DNA of 64,000 nt from Bufo bufo (lineage: Eukaryota; Chordata; Amphibia; Anura; Bufonidae): positions 333,466,294 to 333,530,293 of the forward strand of contig NC_053390.1 in assembly GCF_905171765.1 (NCBI RefSeq). The letters are read 5' to 3'. The position numbers and the translations under genes were made by a program. Shown piece by piece: positions 47,913 to 61,723 of the stretch (the first letter of the stretch is position 1; each line of letters opens with the position of its first letter). The notes beneath the pieces are model-generated. The model had not been told where the DNA came from, did not search any database, and saw only the letters and a program-made list of their open reading frames with translations.

Positions 47913-48645
47913 GGCCTCTTTCACACTTGCGTTGTTGGGATCCGGCGTGCACTTCCGTTGCCGGAGGTGCCCGCCGGATCCAGAAAAACGCAAGTGTACT
48001 GAAAGCATTTGAAGACTGAGCCGTCTTCAAAATGCGTTCAGTGTTACTATGGCAGCCAGGATGCTATTAAAGTCCTGGTTGCCATAGTAGGAGCGGGGGA
48101 GCGGTATACTTAGTCTGTGCGGCTCCAGAATTACGTCAGAGCGCCCCATGCGCATGGATGACGTGATCCATGTGATCACGTGACCCATGCGCTTGGGGCG
48201 CCCTGACGTCACTCTGGAGCGCCCGGGGAGCCGCACGGACGGTAAGTACACTGCTCCCCCGCTCCCCACTACACTTTACCATGGCTGCCAGGACTTTAGC
48301 GTCCCGGCAGCCATGGTAACCACTCTGAAAAAGCTAAATGTCGGGTCCGGCAATGCGCCGAAACGACGTTTAGCTTAAGGCCGGATCCGGATCAATGCCT
48401 TTCAATGGGCATTAATTCCGGATCCGGCCTTGCGGCAAGTCTTCAGGATTTTTGGTCTGAGCAAAAAGCGCAGCATGCTGCGGTATTTTCTCCGGCCAAA
48501 AAACGTTCCGTTCCGGAACTGAAGACATCCTGATTTCTCTCTATTCAGAATGCATTAGGATAAAACTGATCAGGATTCTTCCGGCATAGAGCCCCGACGA
48601 CGGAACTCTATGCCGGAAGAAAAGAACGCAGGTGTGAAAGAGCCC
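47913..48645. mobile_element. PIF/Harbinger-like element, family X copy 2
   Basis: TAA at 47910-47912 and 48646-48648; 733 bp, same orientation and order as 29041-29796. It carries CGCAAGTGTACTGAAAGCAT, the CCATAG/CCATGG hairpins (48044-48091 and about 48279-48320) and a TGACGTCA site. Short indels distinguish it from copy 1. Confidence 0.9.
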
Positions 48646-48648
48646 TAA

Positions 48649-49672
<1,024 letters not shown>

Positions 49673-50129
49673 CCTGTCACCAGTTTTATGGTGTCCAAAC
49701 TAAGGGCAACATAAATAAGTGACTGATTCTCTTAGCAAAATGCTGGGTCACTTTCTTTAATTGACCCAGTCAATCTGCCAACATCTTGTATTGAAAAGCT
49801 CCAGCTGATAATGAGGAGTCATGAATATTCATGAGCTCCTGACTCTCCCTGCTTACCTGCTGCTGATTGACAGTTGTTTTCCATATGAATCAGCAGCAGG
49901 TGGGAAGGGGAGTGGCTATAGCTGTTAAATAAACGCTGGACTCACTGACATCACGCTGGACTCAAATCAGCTCATTAGCATGCGGCATGTGGCATCTTTG
50001 TGTGTATATTATGAGGTAACCATCTGTCACACCAGTAAGTGAATACATCTAAGGTACTTTTTAGTAGTTAATGATTGTATATAATTAGTTAGATTATAAT
50101 CAAATATCCACATGACAGGTTCCCTTTAA
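49673..50129. mobile_element. T2-like MITE
   Basis: TTAAAGGGAACCTGTCACCA at 49673, inverse end CATGACAGGTTCCCTTTAA, TTAA at 50126-50129. AATCAGCAGCAGG pairs with CCTGCTGCTGATT inside. Confidence 0.85.
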
Positions 50130-50787
50130 CCCAATAAAAATACACGTGGACACTTTAATGGGTGGAATAAATTAGGCCATGGCCATCGTTATTAAAGATT
50201 AGCTTAAAGTCATTTAACAATAAATCATCATCAATATCTTAACAAACCAATAATTAGACCAGCCATAAGCTCGGCCTAAACTACTGACTCAACTCATCCG
50301 CTCACCTAATCAGTGAGTGAGTTTTACCCTCCTTCTAATAAAGTAGCCGTGACAGTTGGCAAAACAAAAGGGCAAGGGCGGGGCAGCAATCCTTCCACAG
50401 GTACTTGTCTGACAGCGCACGGCTGACAGACACCACTCTTATAAACCCTAACCAGGTCCCAGCAACGGCATCTAATAGGCCCCTCCCAGACCCAATGAAT
50501 GAACTCTGCCACTCCGCCCAGTAACCCTACTATTTTTAGCCCCTACACCTCACATCTTTGGCGGGAAAAATTCCTGCCAAAACCCTAAATATAAATCTCT
50601 GGGATGATTATAATCCCATGAGGATCCCTCCATATTTCTTTCCGGGATACTGACATTCTTTCACAGAAAGATCTTTTGTCCACAGACTATCTTTCTTCAA
50701 ACAAAATATATTTCATGTGACTATTGAATGAAAATTTTAAAATATAGACGACTACTTCTTTTCAGACTATAATTGTCATCGGTTGGC
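50130..50787. other. Intron, unclassified sequence
   Basis: About 50320-50640 is C/A-rich with several CCC(A)-type words and could be an old repeat; no terminal structure seen. Confidence 0.3.
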
Positions 50788-50790
50788 TAA

Positions 50791-51553
50791 GGGCTCTTTC
50801 ACACTTGCGTTGTTGGGTTCCGGCATAGAGTTCCGTCGTCGGGGCTCTATGCCGGAAGAATCCTGATCAAGATTATCCCAATGCATTCTGAATGGAGAGA
50901 AATCCATTCAGGATGCATCAGGATGTCTTCAGTTCCGGAACGTTTTTTGGCCGGAGAAAATACCGCAGCATGCTGCGCTTTTTGCTCCGGCCAAAATTCC
51001 TGAACACTTGCCGCAAGGCCGGATCCGGAATTAATGCCCATTGAAAGGCATTAATCCGGATCCGGCCTTAAGCTAAACGTTGTTTCGGCGCCTTACCGGA
51101 TCCGACGTTTAGCTTTTTCTGAATGGTTACCATGGCTTCCAGGACGCTAAAGTCCTGTTTGCCATGGTAAAGTGTAGTGGGGAGCGGGGGGAGGAGTATA
51201 CTTACCGTCCGTGCGGCTCCCGGGGCGCTTCAGAGTGACGTCAGGGCGCCCCACGCTCATGGATGACATGTCGCATGGATCACGTCATGCATGCGCATGG
51301 GGCGCTCTGACGTCACTCTGGAGCGCCCCAGGAGCCGCACGGACTGTAAGTATACTGCTCCCCCGCTCCCCACTACTACTATGGCAGCCAGGACTTTAAT
51401 AGCGTCCTGGGTGCCATAGTAACACTGAACGCATTTTGAAGACGGATCCGTCTTCAAATGCTTTCAGTTCACTTGCGTTGTTACGGATCCGGTGGGCACC
51501 TCCGGCAAATGGAGTGCTCAACGGATCCGGACAACGCAAGTGTGAAAGAGCCC
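50791..51553. mobile_element. PIF/Harbinger-like element, family X copy 3 (inverted)
   Basis: TAA at 50788-50790 and 51554-51556; begins GGGCTCTTTCACACTTGCG. The internal order (GGCATAGAGTTCC first, GGATCC near the right) is the reverse of copies 1 and 2. Hairpins at 51126-51170 and 51376-51424; GTGACGTCA and TGACGTCAC sites flank the central palindrome at about 51235-51320. Confidence 0.9.
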
Positions 51554-51556
51554 TAA

Positions 51557-52164
51557 AACGATCGTTTCACTTTTCACCCAGCAAATTATGGTTTTATTTG
51601 AAATTTTCCATTTTGATCAACTTTGGATTGGTGTATATTGCGACCTCAAAGGAGTTCTTCAGCCTTTATTAAGTGATGGCTTATGCTCAGGATATCCCAT
51701 CACTAGCTGATCTGCTGGGATCCAACGCTGAGCACAGCTTCCAATCAGCTGTTTGGATGTAGCTTTGTTGCTGCAAGTTGGCGCCGGAACTACACAGCTC
51801 TGCCAACCTTGTTGTGGAGGGTGCTTGTTACTACAGTGCTGCTCCCATTTGAAGTCCGTAAGCTCCCTCCACTACAAGGTTGATCTTGTGTAGTTCCGTC
51901 AACTTACAGTGACTAAGCTTCACTTGAACAGCGGACCCCCATGATCAGCCTAGTGATGACCTTTCTTGAAGGTAGGCCTTCACTAAGTAAAGGCAGGACA
52001 GTCGCTCTAAGTTATTTACCATCTCAACTTCAGCAATAAAACCCAAGAAGTGGATACTAGTGGCTGTTCACACCACCTGCATTAGGCAGAATATACCAGG
52101 CTTTTTTTTAATTATATATATATATATTTTTTTTTTAACATGTTCTTGCTTTTATTATGTTTAG
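51557..52164. other. Intron with a degraded T2-like copy
   Basis: About 51660-51990 holds CACTAGCTGATCTGCTGGGA and GATCAGCCTAGTGATGACC arms of the 11327-type family without clear ends. Confidence 0.45.
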
Positions 52165-52320
<156 letters not shown>

Positions 52321-52688
52321 TAACTTCTGAAGACTGGTTCTTTTTATTATAATGCAAATTTTAAATAGATATTCTCAAAAAAAATACACAATTGCTCAAA
52401 CGTTAAAATGAACATATGGTGGCGAAATTATCAAGCCCTGCACTCTAGAATTTTGGCTTGATAAGTCGCAAAATAGGGCTGTGTGACCTTTGCCCAAATT
52501 GTGTGACGTTTTTGCATTTTTATGCGACGCGTTTTGAAAAGTGTGAGGGGAATTGGTGGTATTAGCTTTTTGAGCTGAAGACAGGTTTCATCTTTCCTAC
52601 TCCAGTAAAGGGTGGAGCAACATCTTAAAAGTGTTAAACTTATACATGCCCCAAACCTATCAAACATTGATACATTTGGTGCACATTA

Positions 52689-53132
52689 GGCTACTTTCAC
52701 ACTCGCGTTTGGTGCGAATCCGTCATGTATCTGCACAGACGGATCCGCACCGATAATACAACCACATTCATCTGTTCAGAGCGGATTCGTTTGTATCATC
52801 TTACCATTGCCAAAATGGATCTGTCTTGAACACCATTAAAAGTCATTGGGGGGCGGATCCGTTTTGCATTCAGTGAAAACTGATCCGTCCCATTGACTCA
52901 CATTGCGTGTCAGGACCGATCCATTTGCTTCCATTGTCAGGCGGACACCAAAACGCTGCAAGCAGCGTTTTGGTGTCCGCCTCCAGAGCGGAACGGAGGC
53001 AAACTGATGCATTCTGAGCGGATCCTTATCTATGCAGAATGCATTAGGGCAAAACTGATCCGTTTTGGACTGCTTGTGATAGTCCTGAACGGATCTCAAA
53101 CGGAAATCCAAAACTCCAGTGTGAAAGTAGCC
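52689..53132. mobile_element. TTA-flanked MITE, 444 bp
   Basis: TTA at 52686-52688 and 53133-53135. GGCTACTTTCACACTCGCGT at the left and CAGTGTGAAAGTAGCC at the right. The centre AAACGCTGCAAGCAGCGTTT is a perfect palindrome within GGCGGACACC...GGTGTCCGCC. Confidence 0.88.
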
Positions 53133-53135
53133 TTA

Positions 53136-53732
53136 CAGCAATACAGACTCCTGCAAAATGGACTTTAAAGTTCTCTTCATAAGTCTCTCCCATATTTAAT
53201 ATGTAGCAGAAAAGGGACCTGCCAACAGCAGGTAAGATCATCTCTCCATGTATCCAGTTATGTCTCCTTATGGAGCAGAAGGTCTGATGGTGCCTTCTGA
53301 GAAAGTGTCCCCTTCTGGCCTTTCTCTATAAACCAGCTCACAGCAATACTGACTAAAAAGCAGCTGTTCTAAAAAGCCGAGCAGACCACAATGAATGTGT
53401 GCTGAAAGCCACAAACACCCCCGGTTTAATGTTAGAATGTTATTTTATTAGTGCCATGGACCCCCCTGTGCCAAGCTTGTGTTGGAGGCCTTCCAGCACA
53501 CTTTTTCTTTCTTGGTGTGAGGTTAGGAAGCTAACCAATGCAGTTTAATACATTTTCGAAGTGATTTCCACTGTTGTGTGAAGTCACTCAGAATTGCCAT
53601 GTTTTTTTATTCTTTGTTGCTATTATAGGGAAGTTAAGCCTTTAACAAAATGTGCATTATGCTGTATGACGTGTTGGCTCGTTCAATAGGAAGGTTGTCG
53701 TGGCCTTAATGAATGCTTGAAGAGATCTCTAG
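53136..53732. other. Intron, nothing recognised
   Basis: Between two TTA-flanked MITEs; no repeat ends or exon. Confidence 0.4.
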
Positions 53733-53735
53733 TTA

Positions 53736-54181
53736 GGCCTGTTTCACACTTGCGTTTTGGTTTCCGGTTTTGAGATCTGGCAGTGGATCTCAAAACCGGT
53801 CCAAAACGGCTCCGTTTGATAACCCATCCAGATGCTTCTGTTCCGTTAGGATGCGGTTGTGTTACATTGAAACAGAACAAACCAGATCTGGCATTAAAAT
53901 GGATCCGGCATCACTGACTTGCATTGATTTTGCTGCCGGATCCAGTTTGTTCCGTTTCACAGACAAGACACACAACTGCAGCTTGCATTGGTTTTCTCAC
54001 AACTGCAGCTTGCATCGGTTTTCTTTCCGGTCAAAAAATGCAACAAAACAGAATGAAATGCATCCTGATCAGTTTTATTCCCATTGACAATGGGGACAAA
54101 ACGGAACCCTTTTGGCACGGTTTTTAGATCCTCTCCCGGATGTCAAAACTGGAATGCCACAGCGCAAGTGTGAAACAGGCC
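53736..54181. mobile_element. TTA-flanked MITE, 446 bp
   Basis: TTA at 53733-53735 and 54182-54184. GGCCTGTTTCACACTTGCG at the left, CGCAAGTGTGAAACAGGCC at the right (exact inverse). A direct repeat CACAACTGCAGCTTGCAT is present at about 53969 and 53998. Confidence 0.9.
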
Positions 54182-54454
54182 TTAGTGACCTCTTAGTTTA
54201 TTGTGTTAAGACAGTTTATGAAAAATGTCTATTAAACCCTCCTTACCAGATTGCCCCCAGAACATCAAGTCTGCTAGTGTTACTTGCCCCATTACCATTC
54301 CTCCCTCTCCCTCATCATATAATGTGCTGCTGTTCATATATTGATTTATATTCAGTCATTTCAGGGTCAGATTCATGTGAAATTGAATTGCTCACAGGAA
54401 GTTCAGAAAATGTAATCGTAGGGAGGACAGGATCTTGAGTTCCGAGAACCTCTA

Positions 54455-54828
54455 GGTAGGGTATGGTCTGGTTTCAGGAGGAAATTGGACAGACAACAGG
54501 GGATCTGCCAGCAATAAATATGTGATCATTACTTACCTGGCAAGATCCCACGCCGCTGCTTTGGTTCTTCAGGCCAAGACTTGCGTGCAATGGTGACGTC
54601 ATGTCAACAACTTGTCACTGTTGAAGCCAATCGCTGACCTCTTTGGTGCATGCCAGTGATAAGCTGCAGCAGTCACGTGTGGGAATTTAACTTCAACACT
54701 TAGCCAGGTAACTAGATACTGAGCAGGAGGATCGGATTAGTGACGCGGGGTCTGTAATGAGCACTTCTTTATTGCAAGCGGATCCTCGTGTTGTCAGGTT
54801 TCCTCCTGAAACCAGACAACCCGTTTAA
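54455..54828. mobile_element. T2-like palindromic element
   Basis: GTCTGGTTTCAGGAGGAAA on the left matches inverted TTTCCTCCTGAAACCAGAC on the right, which ends CCCGTTTAA with TTAA at 54825-54828. The left TTAA is lost. Confidence 0.6.
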
Positions 54829-55709
54829 GGTAGCCATACAACATTAGATTAATGTTGGCCAAACGTGTTGATTTCGGTGGGACTGGCTGGCCATCTGTGT
54901 ATGAACTGTCTCGCCTTTCTCTTGATGTCAGATGTTGGGGGTTAAAGAAGGATTGCCTTGTTGATTTCAGCATGCCCAGTCCTTTTGTTCCCAGGGACAG
55001 ATTTTTACAAGCCTGTACTGTAAATGATGTTTGAAGCTCTTATGATTTTCTTCCTCTAAAGGTGGTACATATTTGGCTGACTGCTATACCTCCCAATCCG
55101 CCCTGCATGTGTTCTCTCAATACGTGTGCAGTTGCCAGTCACCTCTGCCGACGACTTATCTCCTGTATAATCAAAGGATCATGTTAAAAACTGATCATCT
55201 GACATTTGCTATTGAATCAAAAATAGTGTAGACAGAACGGTCATAACTCTTCCACAATACGGGATAGGTCAGTATTTTAGGCAGGGTGGTGATGGTCTGA
55301 TACGGGGCCTTTCCCTAATACTATAAACCCTTGCCTATAAAACGGAATAGCCACCCCGATAAGGGTGATCCCGTATTCAGGAACCTCCTAAAAGCCCTTG
55401 GTTGGCCCTGAAGACAGATGTTAGACACCTAGGTAGGGTGTCCTGAAGTGGGTCTATTAGATAACCTACTCTAAACACAAAAAAATAATTGCTGAGTACA
55501 TCAAAGTAACAAACAAATACGGAGTATATCAAAATAAACCCATGCTGAATACATAATGACAGAGGTATAACACTGAGTACATCAAGGTGAGTCATCGCTG
55601 ATTATATAGTGATAGATGCTAAATTCTAACCAGTATCTGGTTATATACTAATTAACTAAAAGACACCTTCAGCCTCCAAGGATCATTACGATCAAGGTAT
55701 AGGTCCCTT

Positions 55710-55758
55710 TATCCCAACGCGTTTCGCCCAGTGCATGCAGTGGGCTCATCAGGGGACA
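55710..55758 (-). ncRNA. Hammerhead ribozyme motif (type I, minimal helix III)
   Basis: Minus strand 5'-3': TGTCCC, core CTGATGA (55752-55746), helix II GCCCA/TGGGC with a 10-nt loop, core GAAA (55725-55722), CGCG, TT, GGGATA. TGTCCC pairs with GGGATA as helix I (one G-U pair). A15.1-U16.1 and C-G give a two-pair helix III with a two-base loop. The cleavage triplet reads GTT, allowed by the NUH rule but weaker than the common GUC. All invariant core residues are present. Confidence 0.75.
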
Positions 55759-56250
55759 TCAATGCAGTATTTAAATAAGCATCAGAGGAATTATTGCATG
55801 CATGACCCAACCTGGTGGCCACCACTTTTTTATGACACCAGTTAGTTATAGATAAAGGGTAAGCGTTAATAAGACACTGATTCGGCAAAAAGAAAGCAGT
55901 AAAGACGTTGGACCAGTGGGCCTGAAGACACCCTCACATTACATACAGATAGGTTATGTACATCCTCGTATAAGATGTAAGACTACATCAAAGATTGTAC
56001 AGATAACAGGTACCTGCGTGCCCCATATGTTAAGCCAAGTTTGGTTATCAGCCGATATAGATGCTGTTCGATAAGGTACATGGGCCGCTGTGAATCAGTC
56101 TATAATGAGATAATAGAGCTATATCAAACGACATTGCAGTATAAATTGGTGCCATAGAATGGAAGCGCAGCTCTCAAAAGCCCAAGCAGCCTACCTGCAT
56201 CACCTAGTGGATCTGTGTGGCGGGCGGACATGGATTAGCACGGTTTTAAA

Positions 56251-56777
56251 TAGGGATCGACCGATTATCGGTTTTACCGATATTATCGGCCGATATTGAG
56301 GATTTTGACCGTTATCGGTATCGGCATCTATTTTGCCGATATACCGATAACGTATTGGGAACACAGAACGCGCTGCTCTCAGCGCTCTCCGTGTTCCCTC
56401 AGCAGCACAGGGGAGAAGGAAGCCGTGTCTCCCTCCCCCTGTGCTGCCGCCAATTAGAGGAGAGAGGACAAAAGGGGAGGGGCTGTGGCCGCCGCTCCAC
56501 CAATGAAGATAAGTCTCTCATTAATTCATATACAGGAGGCGGGAGCTGGCTGCAGAATCGCATAGCCGGCTCCCGACCTCTGAGCGGTAGCTGCGATCTG
56601 CAGTAGTTAACCCCTTAGGTGCCGTGGATCGCAGCTACCGCTCATAGAGGTCGGGAGCCGGCTATGTGATTCTGCAGCCAGCTCCCGCCTCCTGTATATG
56701 AATTAATGAAAGACTTATCTTCATTGTTGGCGCAGTGCGCCCCCCCAAGCCCCCCAGTATTAATCATTGGTGGCGCA
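56251..56777. mobile_element. Truncated second copy of the TAGGGATCGACC hAT-like element
   Basis: Starts TAGGGATCGACCGATTATCG and follows 3983-4505 closely, including the palindrome (about 56490-56735), then stops at GGTGGCGCA (56777). The right half and its terminal repeat are missing. It is inserted within the Penelope-like remnant. Confidence 0.9.
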
Positions 56778-56959
56778 CATAATCTGACAATTATTGGTGA
56801 GAGCCATATATAAATCAAGTCAGTTTAAGGGTAAGGTCAGTGAAGGGTAAGGACAATCAATAGAGGGAGTAAACGTACCCAGTTATAGGAATGGCCACAT
56901 ATTCCAAGCTAATGCAAATTTAACCTGGGACAAGTGTGTTACCCACTCAGTAAGATGCT

Positions 56960-57341
56960 AAATATGGCCGGCTATAAAAAGCAAGAAAAATCTATATTCT
57001 AGTTAAGGCCAGAGGGCGAGATAGTGTTTAACACATATATCCACTTAGACTCCTTTTTGTTTTAGGATTTTATCAGTCTCCTCCCCTGATTGAATGCTTT
57101 ATAGTCTCGATCATGGTGTCTTAACATTGCCTCCATGATGGAGTATTACGTGTCTTGAGAGCGGTTTGTTGCGAACATCCCAGACATGCTCCAAGATTCT
57201 TTTTTTAAAAGGTTTGCGGGTCTTACCCACATACTTTCCTCCACTTTCACATTGGGCCAGGTACACCAAACCTACAGTGTTACAGTTGGCAAATGTATGT
57301 GCTGTATAGGTCCGTTCTTGGGCACTATTTGAAAGTGTCAC
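56960..57341 (-). pseudogene. Penelope-like GIY-YIG endonuclease fragment
   Basis: Reading from 57341: FANCNTVGLVYLAQCESGGK, YVGKTRKPFKKRILEHVWDV, then KPLSRHVILHHGG. VGLVYLAQC...KYVGKT is the GIY-YIG core; KKRILEH carries the conserved Arg and Glu-His. Past a frame change it continues HDRDYKAFNQGRRLIKS and ESKWIYVLNTISPSGLN, the usual C-terminal end of these proteins. Stops interrupt it. Confidence 0.85.
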
Positions 57342-57624
57342 CTACTGCTATAATGCCTTACATCTTTTGCACCTATGGGTGGGTGCCTAGAATATATTAC
57401 ATCTTTTTTAGGCCTGATTCCTCAGAATACCTACACCTTGAGAGACCGGACACAATCATCGTCCCAACAGAACAAGAGGTATTCACATCATCCTCTAGTC
57501 AGACGGTTATTTTGAACCTGTCAGGAACACCCTTGTCAGATATGGAACAGAGAATTTGAACTAAAGGACTATCGTATGTACCCACCACACAATTCAATTC
57601 TTCTTAATGGGTATAAGATCTTCA

Positions 57625-57924
57625 CTAAGGTGGCATAAGATCTTCTGTAGAGGAGGATGAGGTATCTAAAGAGAATGTCCCCAATGGGGCGGACACTGGG
57701 GATGGTTCTCCCAGTTGTTGTTGTTCCCCTTTCGTAATGGAACTCTCTCCCCCTCGGGCCAGGGAATTTTGGAGGTCCAATTGTCTCCCAGGGTAGTAAT
57801 TAGTTTGTTGGTTCCCCCTAAATGGTGCCCTCGGGGTGGGGAATCTAGACCTTGCTCTGGTCCTACCTCTACCGCTCCAATTCGATCGCTGATTTTCTAT
57901 ATTTTTTATTTTTTTTGTATACAA
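57625..57924 (-). pseudogene. Arg/Gly/Pro-rich Penelope-associated fragment
   Basis: A minus-strand open frame of 99 codons: NQRSNWSGRGRTRARSRFPT, PRAPFRGNQQTNYYPGRQLD, then a Ser-rich acidic end. Low-complexity basic composition; it lies upstream of the endonuclease on the same strand and is probably part of the same element's coding region. No domain recognised. Confidence 0.5.
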
Positions 57925-57950
57925 TGTTTTTGGGTAATTTTAGCGTTTAT

Positions 57951-58376
<426 letters not shown>

Positions 58377-58420
58377 TAATACAACTTTCATATATCTAAA
58401 ACTGCTGAAAGCTTTATTAA

Positions 58421-58555
<135 letters not shown>

Positions 58556-60160
58556 ATGTTGGTGAAATGTTCTCAGAAAGACTATCTGGGCCAAAATCTG
58601 CTTGTTTGTCTAGAAGCAGGAAGATTTTTTTTTTTATAAAATGGAGAATGGGATTTTTAACATGGATATTAAACTCTATTACCTGTGTATACAGAGCGTA
58701 CAAAGGAACTTGCATCATTGTGGGCTCAGTAATGGCTTGGAACAAATTTGAAGTGAAGATGGACATCAAATGTCTTAATATGTCTGCGTTTTTTTGTTTG
58801 TTTTTTCTTCCTATGTGACTCAAGGCTGAGGAACAGATATCCTGAAGATTGGTGATTTACCAGATTCTTGAAATACATGATCCTGTCTGTCCTAAAATAT
58901 TGTCGTCCTTTTTTCCCCCCCCTTTTTTATTATATTTTTTGTTGAAGGTCAAGTTTTTGTATAAAATGTAAATATATTTGTTTTCCTACAGTAAAGGCTT
59001 TAGTACCAACAGCATTTTTTTATTGTCAAATATGTAAATTGATACCCATGGTGTATATAGGATTTGTAATTACTCGGTAAGGTTGTGAAGGTTTATTTTA
59101 CCTTTGGTACACTGTAATAGGTATAGTGAAGTTGTAAATGTTATAAAATGCAGCTGCAATGAATGGTCATCTGTGTCATAGGCTGCTAGCTTAAATGACC
59201 CATACCCTGTATCTCATACCTCTTCTCTAGCTCAACCGACTTGTAACTTGATTAACTTCACCTACAATGGAGGTCTTCCTGTTGACGCTGGTTTTCAGAA
59301 AACACTTCCTCCTCGCGCAGTACTGAACTGCAGCCTTTGCTGGAACTCATGACGAGTCAGTCTGTGTATATAAACAATTAAATGCATTTGTAAGATTAGA
59401 ACTGTACACAGTCATATTTTTATGTTCATACTTGATGTGGACAACTTAGATGGGTGCTTTAATTTAGTGCCATCTTGTTGAATCAGCTTGACCTTTTTAG
59501 TCCACTTCTTACGCCCCCCCCTACCCCTATGGTATAATATAATTGATAGTGTTTCATGGTTATATATAGAGGCATGCAGAATACTGTGTTCTGTTGCTCT
59601 AGTTTGAAATGCAGAACAGGAACGGATGCCTGTACAATGAATCTTCCTCAATTTGTAGATGCATGTATAGATGGCTACCCGCAGATCTTGGAATGTATAC
59701 TTTAAGGCTAGGTCTACACATGTAAGAATGTATGAGACTCTCATGCAGTTGTTACATTGTAGGCTCTAGGTATGTGTTACAGCATAGAAACAATGGCTGC
59801 TTTGTGTTCCTTTGCAAGATCACAATCAGTTACAACCATTGTGGTACTGCTACTCAAGCAAAATCTGTTGTGTACTGAACCGAAGATGGTAGAATTTTTT
59901 TTTTCTTTTTTTTTTCTTCATATTTTGTTACTTTGTGGTAAGAACATGACCATTTCCTCAAACCTGGCAAAGTCTTTCAACTGATTTATTTATTTTGGAA
60001 TTAACCCCCTTATTTTAGAGGTCAATAATCCTACTACTATTTCTGCTTCCATTGAGTTGAAATACATCATCCAATGGTTTTTTAAAGAGTAACGTCTTTG
60101 TTAATGAAGTGTAAACTTCATTAGTATGTCCGAATAAACCTTTATACACTGTTACTTTTT
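58556..60160 (+). other. tle1: TLE1 3' untranslated region
   Basis: About 1.6 kb, AT-rich, free of MITEs in contrast with the introns. The distal end is set by the AATAAA at 60133 and GT/T-rich sequence at about 60171-60195. An alternative shorter form is possible; several AT-rich words occur around 58960-59040 but no canonical signal is obvious there. Confidence 0.8.
60133..60138 (+). terminator. tle1: Polyadenylation signal AATAAA
   Basis: Canonical hexamer 1.58 kb after the stop, followed about 35-60 bases later by T-rich GTGTGTG sequence typical of a downstream element. Cleavage is expected near 60155. Confidence 0.8.
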
Positions 60161-60213
60161 ACTTTCTAGTTTTTTTTTTGTGTGTGCCTGTTTTCATTAG
60201 TAAGAGTTGACTT

Positions 60214-61167
60214 TTAACCCCTTCAGGACACTGCCATTTTTTACCTTCCTGACCCTGCCTAATTTTGCACATCTGACAGGTCACCCTGTGGTAATAACTT
60301 TGGAACGCTTTTACTTATCCAAGCCATTCTCAGATTTTCTTTTCATGACACATTGTACTCCAGGTCAGTGGTAAATTTGAGTATGTATACGTTTTATAAA
60401 AAAAAATCCAAAATATACAGAACATTTGGAAACATTTGCTCTTTTCTAAATTTTGACTTTGTGTGCTTTTAAGATGGATAGTTGTGCCTCATAAAATAGT
60501 TTCATATGTCTAATTTGTAAATGTCGTTTTATATATTTTTTTTTAGGAGGCTTAAATTTTTTAAAAAAATTACTTCTAACTTTCTAAGAATTTCCAAAAA
60601 CAATAAAAAAAAAAATAAAATAAATCCGTTCTGAAGTGACTTATAGGGGCTTACATAATAGAAACCCCGAGCTACTCCTACAGTGGAAACCCCCAAAAAG
60701 TGACCCCATTTTTGATACTACACACCAAGTAATTTGAGCTTTGAACCCATAGGCGTTTCATAGAATTTACAGACGCTTAGCTGTGAAAATGAAAGATGAC
60801 ATTTTTTCCAATGCCCCAGATTTTTCACTTCCACAAGGGCTAACAGGAGAAAAAGCACCCTACGATTAGTAAGCCATTTTCTCCTGAATACAGTGATGGT
60901 CTTGTGTAAGGGCTAGTTTTTTTGCCGGGATAAGGTGACTTTCATTTATGCCATTTTTGGGGTACATCTGACTTTTTGACCGCTTGATAAGATTTTTGGA
61001 GGGCAAGGTGACCATAAAATGTCCTGACAGTGTTTTTTTTTTTTTTCTTTTTTTTTCTTTTTTTCCCCCTTCATTTTACAACGTACTTCTAACCAGCTGG
61101 ATCATCTGATATTTAAAAGAGCAGGTCATTAGATGCGCTGAAGCCTAAATTTTTATTTTTTGCTCAT

Positions 61168-61202
<35 letters not shown>

Positions 61203-61720
61203 GGTGCTGTATGAGGGCTGCAGGACTTTTTAAATTTTTTTTTACTGGTACAATTTTGGGATACATTTGAGTTTGATTGCTGGATACTATACTTGCTGTT
61301 CTGGCACAGTTTTTTTACTTTTTTTTTATTTTTTACGGCATTCACCTGACTGTGTAGATCATGTGATATTTTTGTAGAGCCAGTTGTTACAGACCCTGCG
61401 ACACCTTTGTAAAGCCTGGGGCTGCTGTTACAACCCTAAGCTCCCTGTGATCGTATTGCAGGGAGCTGATGGGGTAAGAGAGGGACCCCCCTCCCTGTGT
61501 AAACCCCTTAGATGCTGCTGTCAGTATTGTCTGTGGCATCTAAAGGCTTAATCCACTGGCCTAAGAATGTTCATCGATGCTGGTGGATACAGCGGGCCCC
61601 TGCTGCTGATCAGGCAAGCACAGCTCCTGTACATGTACAGTGTGGGTCAGGAAGTCCCTTTCTGCTTTACCGTACATGTATGGTGAAGGTTGGGAAGGGA
61701 TGAAAGGGAATCTGTCAACT
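60214..61720. repeat. Intergenic dispersed repeat, TTAACCCCTTCAGGAC start
   Basis: Starts TTAACCCCTTCAGGACACTG and continues with words such as TTTGGAACGCTTTTACTTAT, CTTATAGGGGCTTACATAAT and CCATTTTTGATACTACAC that recur in the block after 62359. Probably a large non-autonomous or degenerate element of unknown class. T-runs at 61031-61068 and about 61171-61198. Confidence 0.5.
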
Positions 61721-61723
61721 GTA

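Larger units (their letters stand above)
55260..57950 (-). mobile_element. Penelope-like element remnant
   Basis: Minus-strand order: an Arg/Pro/Gly-rich coding fragment (57924-57625), a GIY-YIG endonuclease remnant (57341 to about 56960), a hAT copy insertion (56777-56251), then a non-coding 3' part with a hammerhead motif (55758-55710). GIY-YIG fusion to a retroelement and hammerhead motifs in flanking repeats are hallmarks of Penelope-like elements. The reverse transcriptase is not visible and is presumably deleted. Outer limits are approximate. Confidence 0.75.
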
